Assembly (NCBI GenBank): GCA_027627225.1 | Contig: CM051036.1 | Location: 37,340,426-37,404,425 of the forward strand | Length of the DNA: 64,000 nucleotides | From: Congeria kusceri | Taxonomy: Eukaryota; Mollusca; Bivalvia; Myida; Dreissenidae | Direction: 5' to 3' | In this document: piece by piece, positions 35,401-41,590 of the stretch | Position numbering within the stretch: position 1 is the stretch's first letter | Layout: the number at the start of each line of letters is the position of its first letter | Made by a program: the position numbers and the translations under genes | The notes under the pieces: model-generated | Seen by the model: the letters and a program-made list of their open reading frames with translations, nothing else | Database searches by the model: none | What the model was told of the DNA's origin: nothing

Positions 35401-36631
35401 AATTTCTTAGTCCAATTGTGTTTTTTGAATAAAGCTTTCTATGTTAACCTTATTTCTGCAAACCCTAAAATGGCTTTCAAGGTGACTTAAGCCTGAAATA
35501 CATTTGTGGCGCGTCGTGAGAAGACCGGTCTTAATGCATGTGCGTAAAGTGTCGTCCCGGATTAGCCTGTGCAGTCCGCACAGGCTAATCCAGGACGGCA
35601 CTTTCCGCTTTTATGGTATTTTCTGTTTCAAGGAGGTCTCTTCTAAACATAAATCCACAGGCTAATCCGGGACGCAACTTTACGCACATGCATCAAGTCC
35701 GCTTTTCCCACGACGCGCCACAAAATTTTTACATTATGCCTTTAAAATGGTGTATTATTTTAAATAGCCCACATCTCTGTCTAAACATAATCTTGTCTCA
35801 ACCTTTACAGCTGAATAACACGTGGAAAATATAATCTGATATTAACTTAGAAAATCAAATATTCACTTTATGAACCTAAACCCCTAGCAGAGATAGTATG
35901 TTTCACCTCCATGGACTGCGATGACGTTCACGTAGGAAATTTTATCACAAAATGTCAAGTTACGAATCTTGTGAGGATCATTATGAACCCAGGACCAAAC
36001 CAGAGGCACGTGAATATTACGTATACAATTTGCGTATAAAAATCGACTTACGACGTGGTTAAGGAATGGTTTTCTTAAGTGTCATTATCAGCCCTGACCT
36101 CGATTTAAGACAGGCTCCGTCTACATGTACTGCTCGCTGTATACATAGCCCTCTGTCTCTTAAGTTACGAGAATACCAAGCCGCTTTATGAACACCGGCC
36201 CCCTTAGCAGAGACAGGCTCTACCTGCCTTAGCTGCTCGCTGTAAACATAGCCCTCAGTCACTTAAGGTATGATTATAAACTTTATCAATACTGCCCAGA
36301 GACAGTCTATACGTACATAGACTACTCGTTGTATGCATAGCCTTTAGTCTCTTAAGATACGATTATACTTAGAAGTCTAGCCTGGCCCCTAGCAGCGACA
36401 GGATCAACGTACCTACATTTGTAGAATCTTCGCTATACATGTAGCGTTCGGTCTCTTAATTTACGAATATACTAACACGCTTTGTGGACAGATGCCCCTA
36501 GCAGAGGCAGGCTGTACGTACCTAGACTGCTCGCTGTACACGTAGCCCTCGGTCTCCTCGCAGTACAGACATATGAAGTCCCCGATACACAGGTACTCCC
36601 CCATCATGCCACCCTGGCAGTACTCGTTTAA
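619..36631 (-). CDS. Divergent inositol 1,4,5-trisphosphate receptor-like gene, 44 exons, C-terminus off the left edge
   Basis: IP3 receptors are endoplasmic-reticulum Ca2+ release channels gated by IP3 and Ca2+. Exons in transcript order (+ coordinates): 36522-36631, 30470-30543, 29577-29701, 28128-28214, 27526-27603, 26345-26425, 25858-25955, 25470-25557, 24976-25063, 24163-24270, 20344-20489, 19322-19400, 18992-19083, 18374-18499, 17657-17707, 16775-16855, 16091-16276, 15400-15522, 14766-14870, 14203-14313, 13713-13790, 12961-13093, 11770-11879, 11371-11400, 10903-11019, 10616-10751, 10163-10262, 9941-9995, 9308-9417, 8955-9054, 8498-8605, 7529-7665, 6962-7029, 6224-6279, 4932-5096, 4165-4403, 3730-3814, 3113-3300, 2469-2582, 2163-2247, 1814-1900, 1304-1408, 1089-1160, 619-829. 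Every junction is GT-AG and keeps frame (about 4.7 kb coding). The likely start is the first of two ATGs at 36605-36607, just before MGEYLCIGDF, which aligns with the family N-terminus. The 24 bases upstream stay open, so the exon could be internal. No SPRY domains lie between the MIR/RIH block and the armadillo part, which argues against a ryanodine receptor. The last exon in view leaves phase 1, so at least one more exon follows to the left. Confidence 0.85.
3113..7665 (-). CDS. ITPR-like exons 32-38: second middle armadillo/RIH segment
   Basis: Residues about 1031-1342. Exon 32 starts LLLSQDSARVHREVQ, against the family LLVSSQDVDNYKQIKQ. Its acceptor (AG at 7666-7667) was chosen over a nearer AG because only it keeps frame. 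Exon 33 (FCHLPKNPQEPHFMNQNIMI) matches the [20 protein letters not shown] helix, and exon 34 (GILDIVLDIL) the GILEAVTMQHIF helix. Exon 35 is a 55-codon helical segment. Exon 36 (EFLDLLNVLVKVEGLDL) matches IKFLQTIVKAEGKFI. Exon 37 (HLAYFAHLVDLLATCAE) matches YHIHLVELLAVCTE. Exon 38 (ILPVDEILWVINHADIDCNI) matches [20 protein letters not shown]. The stretch between exons 31 and 33 is much shorter than in vertebrate IP3R1, where a long phosphorylated linker lies. Confidence 0.85.
3282..3465 (-). repeat. Duplicated acceptor end of ITPR-like exon 38
   Basis: The 5' end of exon 38 with its acceptor (GATGAACTTGTTTTCCCC then CTGTAGGATA, 3282-3310, + strand) recurs 130 bp away as GATGAACTTGTTTTCTCCC then GGTATGATG (3412-3440). 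A shared tract with ATCACAGAGTTG follows in both (3319 and 3450). The distal copy no longer has the AG in the right place, so it looks like a decaying duplicate. Confidence 0.75.
4784..4960 (-). repeat. Degenerate copies of the donor end of ITPR-like exon 35
   Basis: The exon 35 donor end reads TTTCAACGCCAAAGCGAGAT at about 4935 on the + strand. Similar text occurs at about 4873 (TTTCAATACCAAAGCGAAAT) and about 4790 (TTTGAATGCCAACGCAAAAT), each preceded by ATTCATCTC- or ATTCACATC-like bases. These are diverged copies of the exon-intron boundary sitting in the downstream intron. Confidence 0.65.
5160..5600. repeat. Compound TTA/GTA trinucleotide microsatellite with an internal duplication
   Basis: A (TTA)n run (about 5168-5235) passes into long (GTA)n and (GTT)n runs. 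A block ending in GAATCAGTAGTACCAAAATT and then GGGGAGACCCTAAGTA occurs twice (about 5400-5447 and 5551-5598), so about 150 bp were duplicated as a unit. The apparent poly-Leu and poly-Val reading frames here are artefacts. It lies in the intron between exons 34 and 35. Confidence 0.95.
7283..7520. mobile_element. Palindromic MITE, family A, copy 1
   Basis: Long inverted termini: GGCGTGTCGTGGGAAAACCG at the left and its near-complement ending CCACGACGCGCC at the right. Internal palindromes (GCCTGTGCGGACTGCACAGG and CGGAAAGTGCCGTCC) make the whole element foldable. No coding capacity. Its right edge is only about 8 bp from the donor of exon 32 (7527-7528). Confidence 0.85.
8115..8395. mobile_element. 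Palindromic dispersed element, copy 1 (other copy at 38.25 kb)
   Basis: TTGTTGTTTATCGGCCAATT near the left side is mirrored by GGCCGATAAACAACGATAAT at about 8246-8265. A unique tail runs through GCTCCGCTCAGAATCGGAAC to about 8395. The same sequence occurs in reverse orientation at 38252-38535, so it is a dispersed element. It lies in the ITPR-like intron just downstream of exon 31. Confidence 0.75.
8498..11879 (-). CDS. ITPR-like exons 23-31: first middle armadillo segment
   Basis: Residues about 742-1030. Exon 23 reads LFVDVGNNYSVLDNPNICFV, against the family MHVDRDPQEQV stretch. Exon 25 (VLRDWLAEFLQDN) parallels FVEEYLRDVV. Exon 26 reads HLVKFGYYSDLDDVRHLLTP, against [20 protein letters not shown]. 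Exon 27 is charged and low in hydrophobics, like the regulatory loop that precedes METKLKIIEILQFILNVRL; exon 28 (AMEVLDLLLTFQRNIRLK) matches that helix. Exons 29-30 are Lys/Glu-rich. Exon 31 (YDMMVTKSLDILNKLYSSQ) aligns with YPPLVSGALQLLFRHFSQ. Exon 25 has two in-frame acceptors 9 bp apart (exon end 11019 or 11010). I chose the longer form because it has the better pyrimidine run. Confidence 0.82.
9428..9677. mobile_element. Palindromic MITE, family A, copy 2
   Basis: Same termini and internal GTGCAGTCAGCACAGGCTAA palindromes as the copy at 7.3 kb, more diverged. It begins about 10 bp upstream of the acceptor of exon 29 (AG at 9418-9419), so the sequence that should hold the branch point and pyrimidine tract is largely MITE-derived. 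Confidence 0.8.
9815..9852 (-). repeat. Displaced copy of the acceptor end of ITPR-like exon 25
   Basis: ATTGTCGCCAAGTCTTTCAC at about 9820 matches ATTGTCACCAAGTCCTTCAC at exon 25 (about 10998), and both continue ACCTT-T. The copy sits 1.2 kb away, in the intron between exons 28 and 29. It is short, so a chance match cannot be excluded, but it fits the pattern of copied junctions in this gene. Confidence 0.5.
11371..11400 (-). CDS. Candidate 30-nt microexon of the ITPR-like gene (exon 24)
   Basis: Ten codons (STSGSCGNAQ) are bounded by CCCTACTTAG on the acceptor side, with a pyrimidine-rich run before it, and by GTATAAC on the donor side. The length is a multiple of three, and both neighbouring exons are phase 0, so it can be included or skipped without changing frame. 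The Ser/Gly-rich peptide falls where the family has a variable Ser/Gly/Asp loop between two armadillo repeats. Its existence rests only on splice consensus, phase and position, so it could be a chance match inside an 750-bp intron. Confidence 0.42.
12497..12985 (-). repeat. 75-bp array of exon 22 donor ends, seven copies
   Basis: Exon-end copies start at 12511, 12586, 12661, 12736, 12811, 12886 and 12961 (the true exon 22), an exact 75-bp period. Each carries the last ~20 codons of the exon (CITSDLLPDSIRARYCELII) and a donor-like site. Four of them (12661, 12736, 12961 and, less well, 12811) read GTAAGTC or GTAAATC. Because 75 is a multiple of three, reading through from the true exon adds 25 in-frame codons before a TAG in the second copy. 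Apparent plus-strand proteins here are artefacts of the array. Confidence 0.93.
12961..17707 (-). CDS. ITPR-like exons 15-22: RIH/armadillo IP3-binding alpha-domain
   Basis: Exon 16 reads PVKDRQKLMRNLR (residues about 484-496), aligning with PNRERQKLMREQ of IP3R1. Contacts K508 and R511 are kept (K490, R493), and R504 is a Lys (K486). Exon 17 reads GKSRKNALYFAKYIDF, against QDYRKNQEYIAKQFGF: R568 and K569 are kept (R538, K539), while Y567 is Ser (S537). Exon 18 (NVAQMIVELIRDKRKIVDRI) and exon 19 (YRFLDLLQVLCVCDGVSIPN) match the RIH helices FTxLxxNNRKLLEKHI and RFLDYLSDLCV. Exons 20-22 continue with RPNIVYVSTNNTQSWVTLHE, YDFLIHQLELFKAL and LPDSIRARYCELIIG, against the family LPYDLRASFCRLM. Exons 16, 17, 19 and 22 each carry tandem copies of one splice junction (separate entries). 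Confidence 0.87.
14632..14800 (-). repeat. 71-bp tandem copies of the donor end of ITPR-like exon 19
   Basis: ATTACCCGATAGGACCTCAG, the exon 19 donor region at 14761, recurs as ATTACCCGATAGGTCCTTAG at 14690. Both are flanked by a copy of CATATATCCAGCACATCA plus AGAATGAATAT. The duplicate keeps the GTAAT donor and encodes KWLR-(S/T)-YR, as the real exon does. Confidence 0.88.
16009..16140 (-). repeat. Tandem copy of the donor end of ITPR-like exon 17
   Basis: The real boundary GCTTACTTTTTGAGTAAACT (16084 onward) with TCGATGTATTTGGCGAA is matched by GCTTACTTTTTGTGTGAACT at 16008 onward, followed by TCGATGTATTTGGCAAA. The spacing is about 76 bp. The copy keeps an intact GTAAGC donor and about 45 bp of exon sequence. 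Confidence 0.88.
16858..17292 (-). repeat. 87-bp minisatellite abutting the acceptor of ITPR-like exon 16
   Basis: Five copies: CATGAGATAATTAACGTGGT-type text recurs at 16868, 16955, 17042, 17129 and 17216, a constant 87 bp. The copy nearest the exon supplies the GTACCAG acceptor; in the other copies the same position reads GTACCTG, so the AG is absent. Both strands are open over the array only because 87 is a multiple of three. No protein is implied. Confidence 0.93.
17999..18420 (-). repeat. Degenerate copies of the donor end of ITPR-like exon 14
   Basis: The exon 14 donor end (TTGAATAAGGTTGTAGAGGA, about 18377) has diverged relatives at about 18285 (TTGAATGAGATTGAAGGGAA) and 18110 (TTGAATGGAAAGTAAATATT), with a weaker one at about 18006. 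The first two share upstream CTTTAAAGACAAAAGTACAT- or ACAATCA-like bases with the exon flank. The decay suggests old duplications. Confidence 0.55.
18374..25063 (-). CDS. ITPR-like exons 9-14: MIR beta-trefoil, IP3-binding beta-domain
   Basis: Exon 9 reads GGSVIRLFHKELEAYLVAEG, against the family GGDVVRLFHAEQEKFLT, the first MIR strand pair. Exon 10 holds YWQIES, against LWEVEV. Exon 11 reads LRWEQQIRLRHMLTRQYLCI followed by FRLH, matching the FRFKHLATGHYLA and IFELDP repeats. Exon 12 reads YARIEHVLTGCWLHA, against YVRLRHLCTNTWVHS. Exon 14 (MYDDAYTLQLVEKHDVMNL) closes the trefoil. The RTTGR loop that supplies IP3 contacts in IP3R1 corresponds here to MDQHR (residues about 276-280): only the final Arg can be aligned, and that needs a one-residue gap. 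The donor of exon 11 is set at GTAGGT (20342-20343), because only that site keeps frame with exon 12. Confidence 0.8.
18650..18851. repeat. Intronic 101-bp tandem duplication
   Basis: ACACATCCTTTCTTGTAACC (about 18664) and ACACATCCTTGCTTGTGACC (about 18766) begin two copies that both run through AGTTTGAACATCTCAA to GAACTG-ATACGTCTGGTAC. It lies in the intron between exons 13 and 14 and contains no exon sequence. Confidence 0.9.
20490..24162. other. Large ITPR-like intron between exons 10 and 11
   Basis: A 3.67-kb intron. It holds a short GTT/GCT microsatellite (about 20547-20612) and the hairpin MITE at 22.1 kb. Short open frames here show no recognisable domains and have no splice partners that I could find. 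Otherwise I see nothing. Confidence 0.7.
22089..22482. mobile_element. Long-hairpin MITE with TA flanks (mariner-like)
   Basis: Termini CGGTGGCATAGACG and CGTCTATGCCACCG are perfect inverted repeats flanked by TA on both sides, as expected for Tc1/mariner-type insertions. The inside is rich in TCGTGGCCACGA palindromes and ACGTAACTCG motifs. A second nested inverted repeat (AATCCAGTTATTTGG and CCAAATAACTGGATT) makes nearly the whole 394 bp self-complementary. No coding capacity. Confidence 0.85.
25470..36631 (-). CDS. ITPR-like exons 1-8: N-terminal suppressor domain
   Basis: This group (residues about 1-239) matches the Ins145_P3_rec suppressor domain that lowers IP3 affinity and contacts the channel. 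Recognisable pieces in family order are IGDFICLYCEETEGYVYSEQ (exon 1), NGLCIY (2), FQVCIQNRYKLNKKYRKW (3, against the family FKLCPMNRYSAQKQFWKA), YGEIVQ (4), LKHIFTGKFVQM (5, against LLHLKSNKYLTV), FRILPRYKVKSEGE (6, against FYIQPFYKLRSIGD), IVFES..YFHASEPHQ (7, against VVLNP..LHASSHQLVD) and exon 8 (against the TSWKIVLFM strand). Exon 1 is separated from exon 2 by a 5.98-kb intron filled with repeats; the others lie within 5.1 kb. Identity to vertebrate receptors looks low, roughly a quarter to a third, judged by eye. Confidence 0.85.
25621..25735. repeat. GTT/GAT-rich microsatellite
   Basis: Short runs of GTT and GAT/AATGAT in the intron between exons 7 and 8. Low complexity only. Confidence 0.85.
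28252..28682. repeat. GAT/GAA trinucleotide microsatellite
   Basis: About 430 bp of imperfect GATGATGAT with GAA interruptions, beginning 38 bp upstream of the acceptor of exon 4 (exon end 28214). Apparent Asp- or Met-rich open frames are artefacts of the repeat. Confidence 0.95.
29317..29551. mobile_element. Palindromic MITE, family A, copy 3
   Basis: Begins GAGGCGTGTCGTGGGAAACC and ends AAGCCCGTGTTTCCC, with internal CTGTGCAGTCC and GGCTAATCCGGGAC as in the other copies. Its right edge lies about 25 bp from the donor of exon 3 (29575-29576). Confidence 0.85.
31073..31888. mobile_element. Non-autonomous hAT-like DNA transposon
   Basis: Termini TAGGGGTGTCAC and GTGACACCCCTA form inverted repeats at 31073 and 31888. 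The 8 bases on each side are ATTTTTAC (left) and ACTTTTAC (right), an 8-bp target duplication with one mismatch, as expected for hAT. The left part contains a short GCGATATTTATT tandem. There is no transposase frame across the 816 bp. Confidence 0.75.
31900..32085 (-). mobile_element. tRNA-derived SINE-like element
   Basis: Read on the minus strand, TAGCGCAGTGG (32058-32068) fits the pol III A box. GGCTTCAATGCC (32014-32025) is a degenerate B box about 33 bp downstream, typical tRNA spacing. A tRNA-unrelated body with TTTCCTCCGGGTACTCTGG follows to about 31900. It abuts the hAT-like element. The family is not identified. Confidence 0.6.
33470..34255. repeat. 162-bp tandem repeat, about 5 copies
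   Basis: The unit contains TTGTGTCGCGCGTAACTCAA, then CTAGAGT-ATGAAACTTTAT, then GGTATTTTGGTGCAGTTTTT. The GACATTTTTGGACTTG anchor recurs at about 33607, 33769, 33933 and 34095 (162-164 bp). Copies are diverged, and stop codons break any frame, so it is a tandem repeat with no evident protein. Confidence 0.9.
35235..35390. repeat. Degenerate CGATAACGAAAACGCGATA tract
   Basis: Words such as GCGATACTGCGA, CGATAACGAAAACGCGA and GACAACTCGATGATG recur without a fixed period over about 150 bp. The tract is unusually CG-rich in dinucleotides for the surrounding AT-rich intron. No function assigned. Confidence 0.7.
35511..35722. mobile_element. Palindromic MITE, family A, copy 4
   Basis: Begins GTGGCGCGTCGTGAGAAGAC and ends CCCACGACGCGCCAC. 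The inner CCTGTGCAGTCCGCACAGGC palindrome is the best preserved of the four copies. Unlike the other three it lies mid-intron, about 0.8 kb from exon 1. Confidence 0.88.
36080..36560 (-). repeat. About 100-bp tandem copies of the donor end of ITPR-like exon 1
   Basis: The exon end TGCTCGCTGTACACGTAGCC (about 36528, + strand) recurs as TGCTCGCTGTATACATAGCC (36131), TGCTCGCTGTAAACATAGCC (36233), TACTCGTTGTATGCATAGCC (about 36323) and a weaker copy at about 36428. Each is preceded by AGAGACAGGCT-TACGTACCT-like intron sequence that includes the donor. After CGGTCTC all copies read TTAAG where the true exon reads CTCGCAG, so only about 30 bp of exon were copied. Confidence 0.85.
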
Positions 36632-36823
36632 CTGAAAACACAGAAAACATTCTTTGAATTTATGAGGAATAGCACGACGTTGAAGTCACGTGCAATATGA
36701 CGTCACCATAAGAACACGTTTACTAGTCATCATACCCCTCCCTCTGTCAATGCTCTTTCAACTGCAGACAAGAAACAACACTAGTCAGTATGTAATTGAC
36801 ACGCCGCCAAATTAACCTCACCT

Positions 36824-37093
36824 GGGCCCGTATTCACCAACCCATTTTTAGACTAAAGTTTAAAAATCAGACTTAGACGTAACAACAAAATACTTGTGCG
36901 TTTCCAGATATGCTGGGTACCGATGTCGTTTATGCTATTAACACTTCATTCTAAATGAAGACTGTTGTAATTATAGTGGGTGAATTCAAGTAAGATTTAA
37001 AGTAACAGCGTTCTTAGGACAGAACGGTTTCAATGATATTCTCTATACCTGCGTCATACGACTAAGAATGAATGGGTTGGTGAATATGGGCCC
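36824..37093. mobile_element. MITE with 23-bp inverted termini
   Basis: GGGCCCGTATTCACCAACCC at 36824 is mirrored by GGGTTGGTGAATATGGGCCC ending at 37093; 22 of 23 terminal bases are complementary. The 270-bp interior has no coding capacity. It lies about 190 bp upstream of exon 1. Confidence 0.85.
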
Positions 37094-37431
37094 CGCAATG
37101 CGCCGTCATAACAAGAACAAGCTTTACTAGAAAGTGACCCCTCTCATTTGACTGCAAAATAATCATTAAGTGCATGCACTAGACAAAGCACCGTCATCAC
37201 AAGAACATACTTTCTTGTTTACAGTGATTGTATTGTAGGCCTACTGCATTTGCTAACAACAAAATCAACAACAACCATCTTTAGAGCGTATAATAGACCA
37301 GTCATGGCGTTAACGTCAGGGTTAAACCCGACGTAACCATAAAAAGCACTAATCATTGCATGTAACAGAAAAACCGCACAGTTTTACGTCACGTGCATTC
37401 CGAATTCATCCCAAGAACGTGATTTCTCCTT

Positions 37432-37576
37432 TGCTAACACCTGGTAACTTTGTGCACTTACCACTAGTTTTTGTGTGAAATATTTTGGTAATTTATGAGG
37501 AAAACTCATATATTACCAAAATACTTTGCACAAAAACTAGTGCACAATAAGTGCACAATGTTACCAGGTGTTAGCA
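37432..37576. mobile_element. 145-bp near-perfect hairpin element
   Basis: TGCTAACACCTGGTAACTTT opens the left arm and is mirrored by a right arm ending TTACCAGGTGTTAGCA. The arms are about 60 bp each, with a short loop (TATGAGGAAAACTCATA) that is itself palindromic. It is a foldback or MITE-type element. Confidence 0.85.
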
Positions 37577-38251
37577 CTAAGAAATGCGCTCACACAAAAC
37601 AGACGCAATAATTAACTGAAGTAAATAAACTTAATGATATCAGCAAATCATAATAATGATGATATTAACGATAATCATAATACAATCATTATACATACAA
37701 TACAGAAGTCAGGATTTCCAGGTGGAATTGAATGCTATCTTTCAAACAGGTTATGAGAAATACTGTATAGAACTAATATTTTCATGACTTTTTGCCTCAA
37801 GATGACACAGTATAACCAAAGGATTAAACGTTCGAATTGTTTGATTGTTGATGTTGATAATGTTGATGATTCCAAATTATTATTACGGCGATAATGATGG
37901 TGGTTATGATTATTAGTATTAAGGTAACGATAATTTAGCTAATATCTGTAATTGAAACAACAATGAGGAATACTATCCTGACAATCAATTAAAAACGGCA
38001 AAATAGTATTATTTCTGTACAAAACTCCCTGTCCTCGAGTCAAGTATGCCATTTGTATTTTATCTTACGTTAATCTCTAAAACATGCTAACAGGTAATTA
38101 ATAATAGTTGTGCATTATGAAATTATAGTTTTACGATGCTTCCGAAATAAAGAACATCAATGTTATTATTTGCTCACCGAACTTTTTGAAACAGGTAGAT
38201 AATATAAATAGCACGATACTCGCTAATTTTTCTATAGACAAAGAACAAAAT

Positions 38252-38535
38252 TATCGTTGTTAAACTACCCATAAACAACGCAAAAAGCAGTTCCGATTCT
38301 GAGCGGAGCATAGTAAAAAATAGTTCCAATTTCAATTGCAAAAATATATGTCAAATCATGTTAGAATCGAAATAATTTTCGCATTATCGTTGTTTATCGG
38401 CCAATAAACAACTATTTGTTGTTCTGATGCGTGGCTATTAAGCCACTCGGGCTTAAGCCTTCGTTGTTTAATTTATATATTCAAAACTCCAAATCGTTGT
38501 TTATTGGCCTATAAAGAACGATAAATCGGAAATTA
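38252..38535. mobile_element. Palindromic dispersed element, copy 2 (inverted relative to 8.1 kb)
   Basis: Begins ATCGTTGTTAAACTACCCAT, passes GTTCCGATTCTGAGCGGAGC, and ends with two inverted ATCGTTGTTTATCGGCCAAT / TTGGCCTATAAAGAACGATA arms. It is the reverse complement of the element at 8115-8395, with scattered substitutions. Confidence 0.75.
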
Positions 38536-40779
38536 TTTCTTAAATATCTTATTGAATAACATTAACTCTCGTTAATCGTACGAAATACAAAAAACATCAT
38601 CTATTTTGAAAATCCTACAGAGAATGTTTACAGCACAAGTGGTTAGCATCATTTTAAAAAGACATAAAAACGATTCAAGACACAAACCTCCGTAAGAGAA
38701 GTTCCTATAGCCCAATACTTAAGATGCATTGTTATAATTATCCTCTAACCAATGTTTAAATACGAGGCAAACTATCTGGCAACATAAAAGACAAAACTCT
38801 GAACGCCAAATGGTCAGCATGTAAACATTTTTTTCACAAAAAAAGCTGAACTTACACCTAGGAAGGGAACTTAATACCAGAACACGTTTTACACGTGTCG
38901 TTATCGCGCATATTGTTTGAACAGTACCTCTTGTTGGGCCTATCTGGCACATGGTCCTGAGGTCATGATTTAAAACTTCCTATGCCCTCTCCGACTATCA
39001 GGAGGGCCATCAGGTGCTAGTCCGATAATGGGCTTATAATAAGCCCATAATGGTGAGATTTTAATCATCTGAAAATAACGTCTTATCACAGAACCCATCA
39101 ACGTACCGTTACACAGATATGTTTGTGTTAATAATGTTGCTGTTTGGTCGTTCGTGATGTTTTATTGTATTTTTGCTGTTGTTGTTTTGTTCGGAGCCTC
39201 ATATGATAAATCATTAATTTAACTTCGGTTCCTAAGAGTGTTTACCACGAATATAATTATACAAACTGTAAAATGTATCATTCAAAAATTATATGATTGT
39301 CTCAGTTTTTACATGTTTATTGAAGCAACGCAGTTTATTTTAATAACTGTTTTGTAGATATAGTGGCTTCTAGTATAAGAAGTAGCACTTGGTCTTGTAG
39401 AAGCAAAATTAGAAGTAGTAGATCTAGTATTAGTATTAACAACAACATCGGTAGCAGTAGCAGTTGCTGTTGTTAATGATTTTGTTGTATGGTTGTGGTT
39501 GATTAAGCAACATGTAATAAAAAAGTAGTTGCCGTTGTTAGTGTTGTTGCTACATTTTATATGACTAATGTAGACGCTGAGTTGTTACCAACCTTTTATA
39601 CGAAAGAGATAGGTCCAAAAGATCTCTCACCGTTTCTTGGGCGATAAATGCTATGGTTTTCAAAGTAAAGCATCTTATATTGCAATTATTATACGCTTAT
39701 GATGTATGATTACCTTAAAATTGGATCACGTAAACGATTTAATATAGTTAGCAACTATCCCATTATTGTAAGCAGCAAGCAAATATTAAATAATATATCT
39801 GGTTACGTAAAAGCAAATATTTTCCATTTCAATGAAGGTAAACTGCAAAAAGTGCACGAAACTTAAGAATTAGCAGCACAGATTCAAAAACAGTTACTTA
39901 ATATTCTCTGCGCAAAACAGATCCTTGTACAATTTGTGTCTAAACGATTTTCAGGGGTATTAAGCAAAACTCATTGTCATTTAAGGTTGCAAATTGCAAA
40001 AATATACACAACGCTTTCAAACTAAGCAGTAATTATTCGAAAGAAGCTACCTAATTTTTCTCTATGCAAGACAGACACACGTAAACATTGTGTCTGAACA
40101 ATTACAGAGGTTTGAAGTGAAATACGCGTTTCATTCATGGTTGATGATAATCATGGATCGCTAATAGAATACATGCACGTGTTATACGTGCAGACAGCCG
40201 TCAGGGTTCCTGGGCTATTTGCATGCTTCATAGAATGACCACACACGAGTCGAGCTGTCATCACGCGTCAGTTTATATTACACCTAATCTGCAATAAACC
40301 TTAAGCCCCTATCTGTTGTACGAACATAAACGTTGTAACAAGGCTCCCATAGATAAGGAAATCCCAGAATACAGCGTATTTCCGATTATGATTTCGACAA
40401 AAGCAAACAGAAACTATAAATTAGTTGTTTTGCGTTCAAATTAAATGTGGTATTAGAATTATTTTTTTTTAAATAGGTGTCGTTTGTGTACATTACACTG
40501 GGGTTACAACAGCCTTTTGTTTGCTCTTACTTGTAGTACTGGTACTATATTACAATAACGATGCATGGTCATTTTATACTTATTAAAATATGACGAAACA
40601 TGACCTCCTTTAATAAATACACGTTACATGGTTATGCACATTAAATTCATTTGATACAGTTCATACTATGCTCCGAAGAATATACACTTTTCTGTGACTT
40701 TCGTTTCTAAACCATAAAACTAAAACTGTAATGGGACTTGTTGACAGATTTTTTAAAATATGCTATTAAACATCTTAAA

Positions 40780-41590
40780 GGCCTAGTTTAATCCTTCTTT
40801 ATTTGACCCCCCCCCCCGCATTATGGCCGCACCGATAAGCCCAGATCCAGATATCATATGACATCGTATCACGGCGACAGGGTTATTGTCATTGCTTCAT
40901 TGTGGCAATCAGTAAGAGATGCTAAACGTGCTGAATTAAAAGCAACAAAAAACGAAACAAAGAACGTGAATATTTGTCCGGAGACTGTACCGCGCGAAAT
41001 CGTACGTCTGCATAAAAGACAACTTAAGTCAACGCAGGTTGTAGTACGTTGTCGTGCGTAGTCGTACTTAAGCAGCAAAAGCCTACCTATTTTCACGTAA
41101 GTTGGCTTGGTCGACCTGTGTTGTCCTGTGTTATTAACATACGACTACCTACGCCAACCTACGACTGAATTAACCTGCGTGTTTTATTTAAATACAATTT
41201 GCGTCGACGCAAGACCAGCGCAGGACCAACGCAGGACGTATTAATGGATTGTGATGTGGAGTCCTACGATTTGTGCAAAGACGTAAAAAATCTCAAAAGT
41301 CCTGCGACTCGAAAGTCCTACGACTCAGTGTGACTGGGGCCTTACTGATTCACGCGTTTGCAAAACTTTAAACGAAACTATCAGAAGCACTCTTAATTAT
41401 TTAAGCGTTTCGCGTAACAAACGCTTCATAATGTTATCCATTTTAACAGCTAATAGCTCATTAACGACACGTTGTTTGCAATGTATTTCTATGCCAGGAG
41501 AGTTACTTCACGTCTGTATGTACACTTTTTTTTGGAATCTGTGACATAATATCTGGAAATTGTCAATTCGCAATTTGTGAATAGGTCCTT
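40780..41590. mobile_element. Insertion of about 0.8 kb specific to duplication copy A
   Basis: Copy B runs directly from CTTTAAAG to GCTCAAATAGCTCA (about 57680-57700). In copy A the equivalent sequence is interrupted between CATCTTAAAG (about 40780) and CTTTAAAGCTCTCAT (about 41590). The interior holds several GTCGTACG, CCTACGACT and GCAGGACCAACGCAGGAC words. No transposase frame or clear termini are seen, so the element type is unknown. Confidence 0.55.

Larger units (their letters stand above)
30544..36521. other. First intron of the ITPR-like gene, repeat-filled
   Basis: A 5.98-kb intron between the putative first and second coding exons. In order it holds a hAT-like element with an adjoining SINE (31.07-32.09 kb), a 162-bp tandem repeat (33.47-34.26 kb), a degenerate CGATAACG-rich tract (35.24-35.39 kb), a family A MITE (35.5-35.7 kb) and copies of the exon 1 donor end (36.1-36.56 kb). 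I see no additional exons, RNA genes or promoter that I could defend. Confidence 0.7.
36632..38554. other. Region upstream of the ITPR-like first coding exon
   Basis: About 1.9 kb to the right of exon 1, which would hold a 5' UTR exon or promoter if the start call is right. I see two inverted-repeat elements (36824-37093 and 37432-37576) and the palindromic element at 38252. There is no TATA box, CpG-rich block or exon that I could support. Confidence 0.6.

Noticed and set aside
619..36631. Ryanodine receptor identity
   Set aside because: No SPRY domains after the MIR/RIH block, and the helix sequences in exons 26, 28, 31, 33 and 36-38 track the IP3 receptor order.
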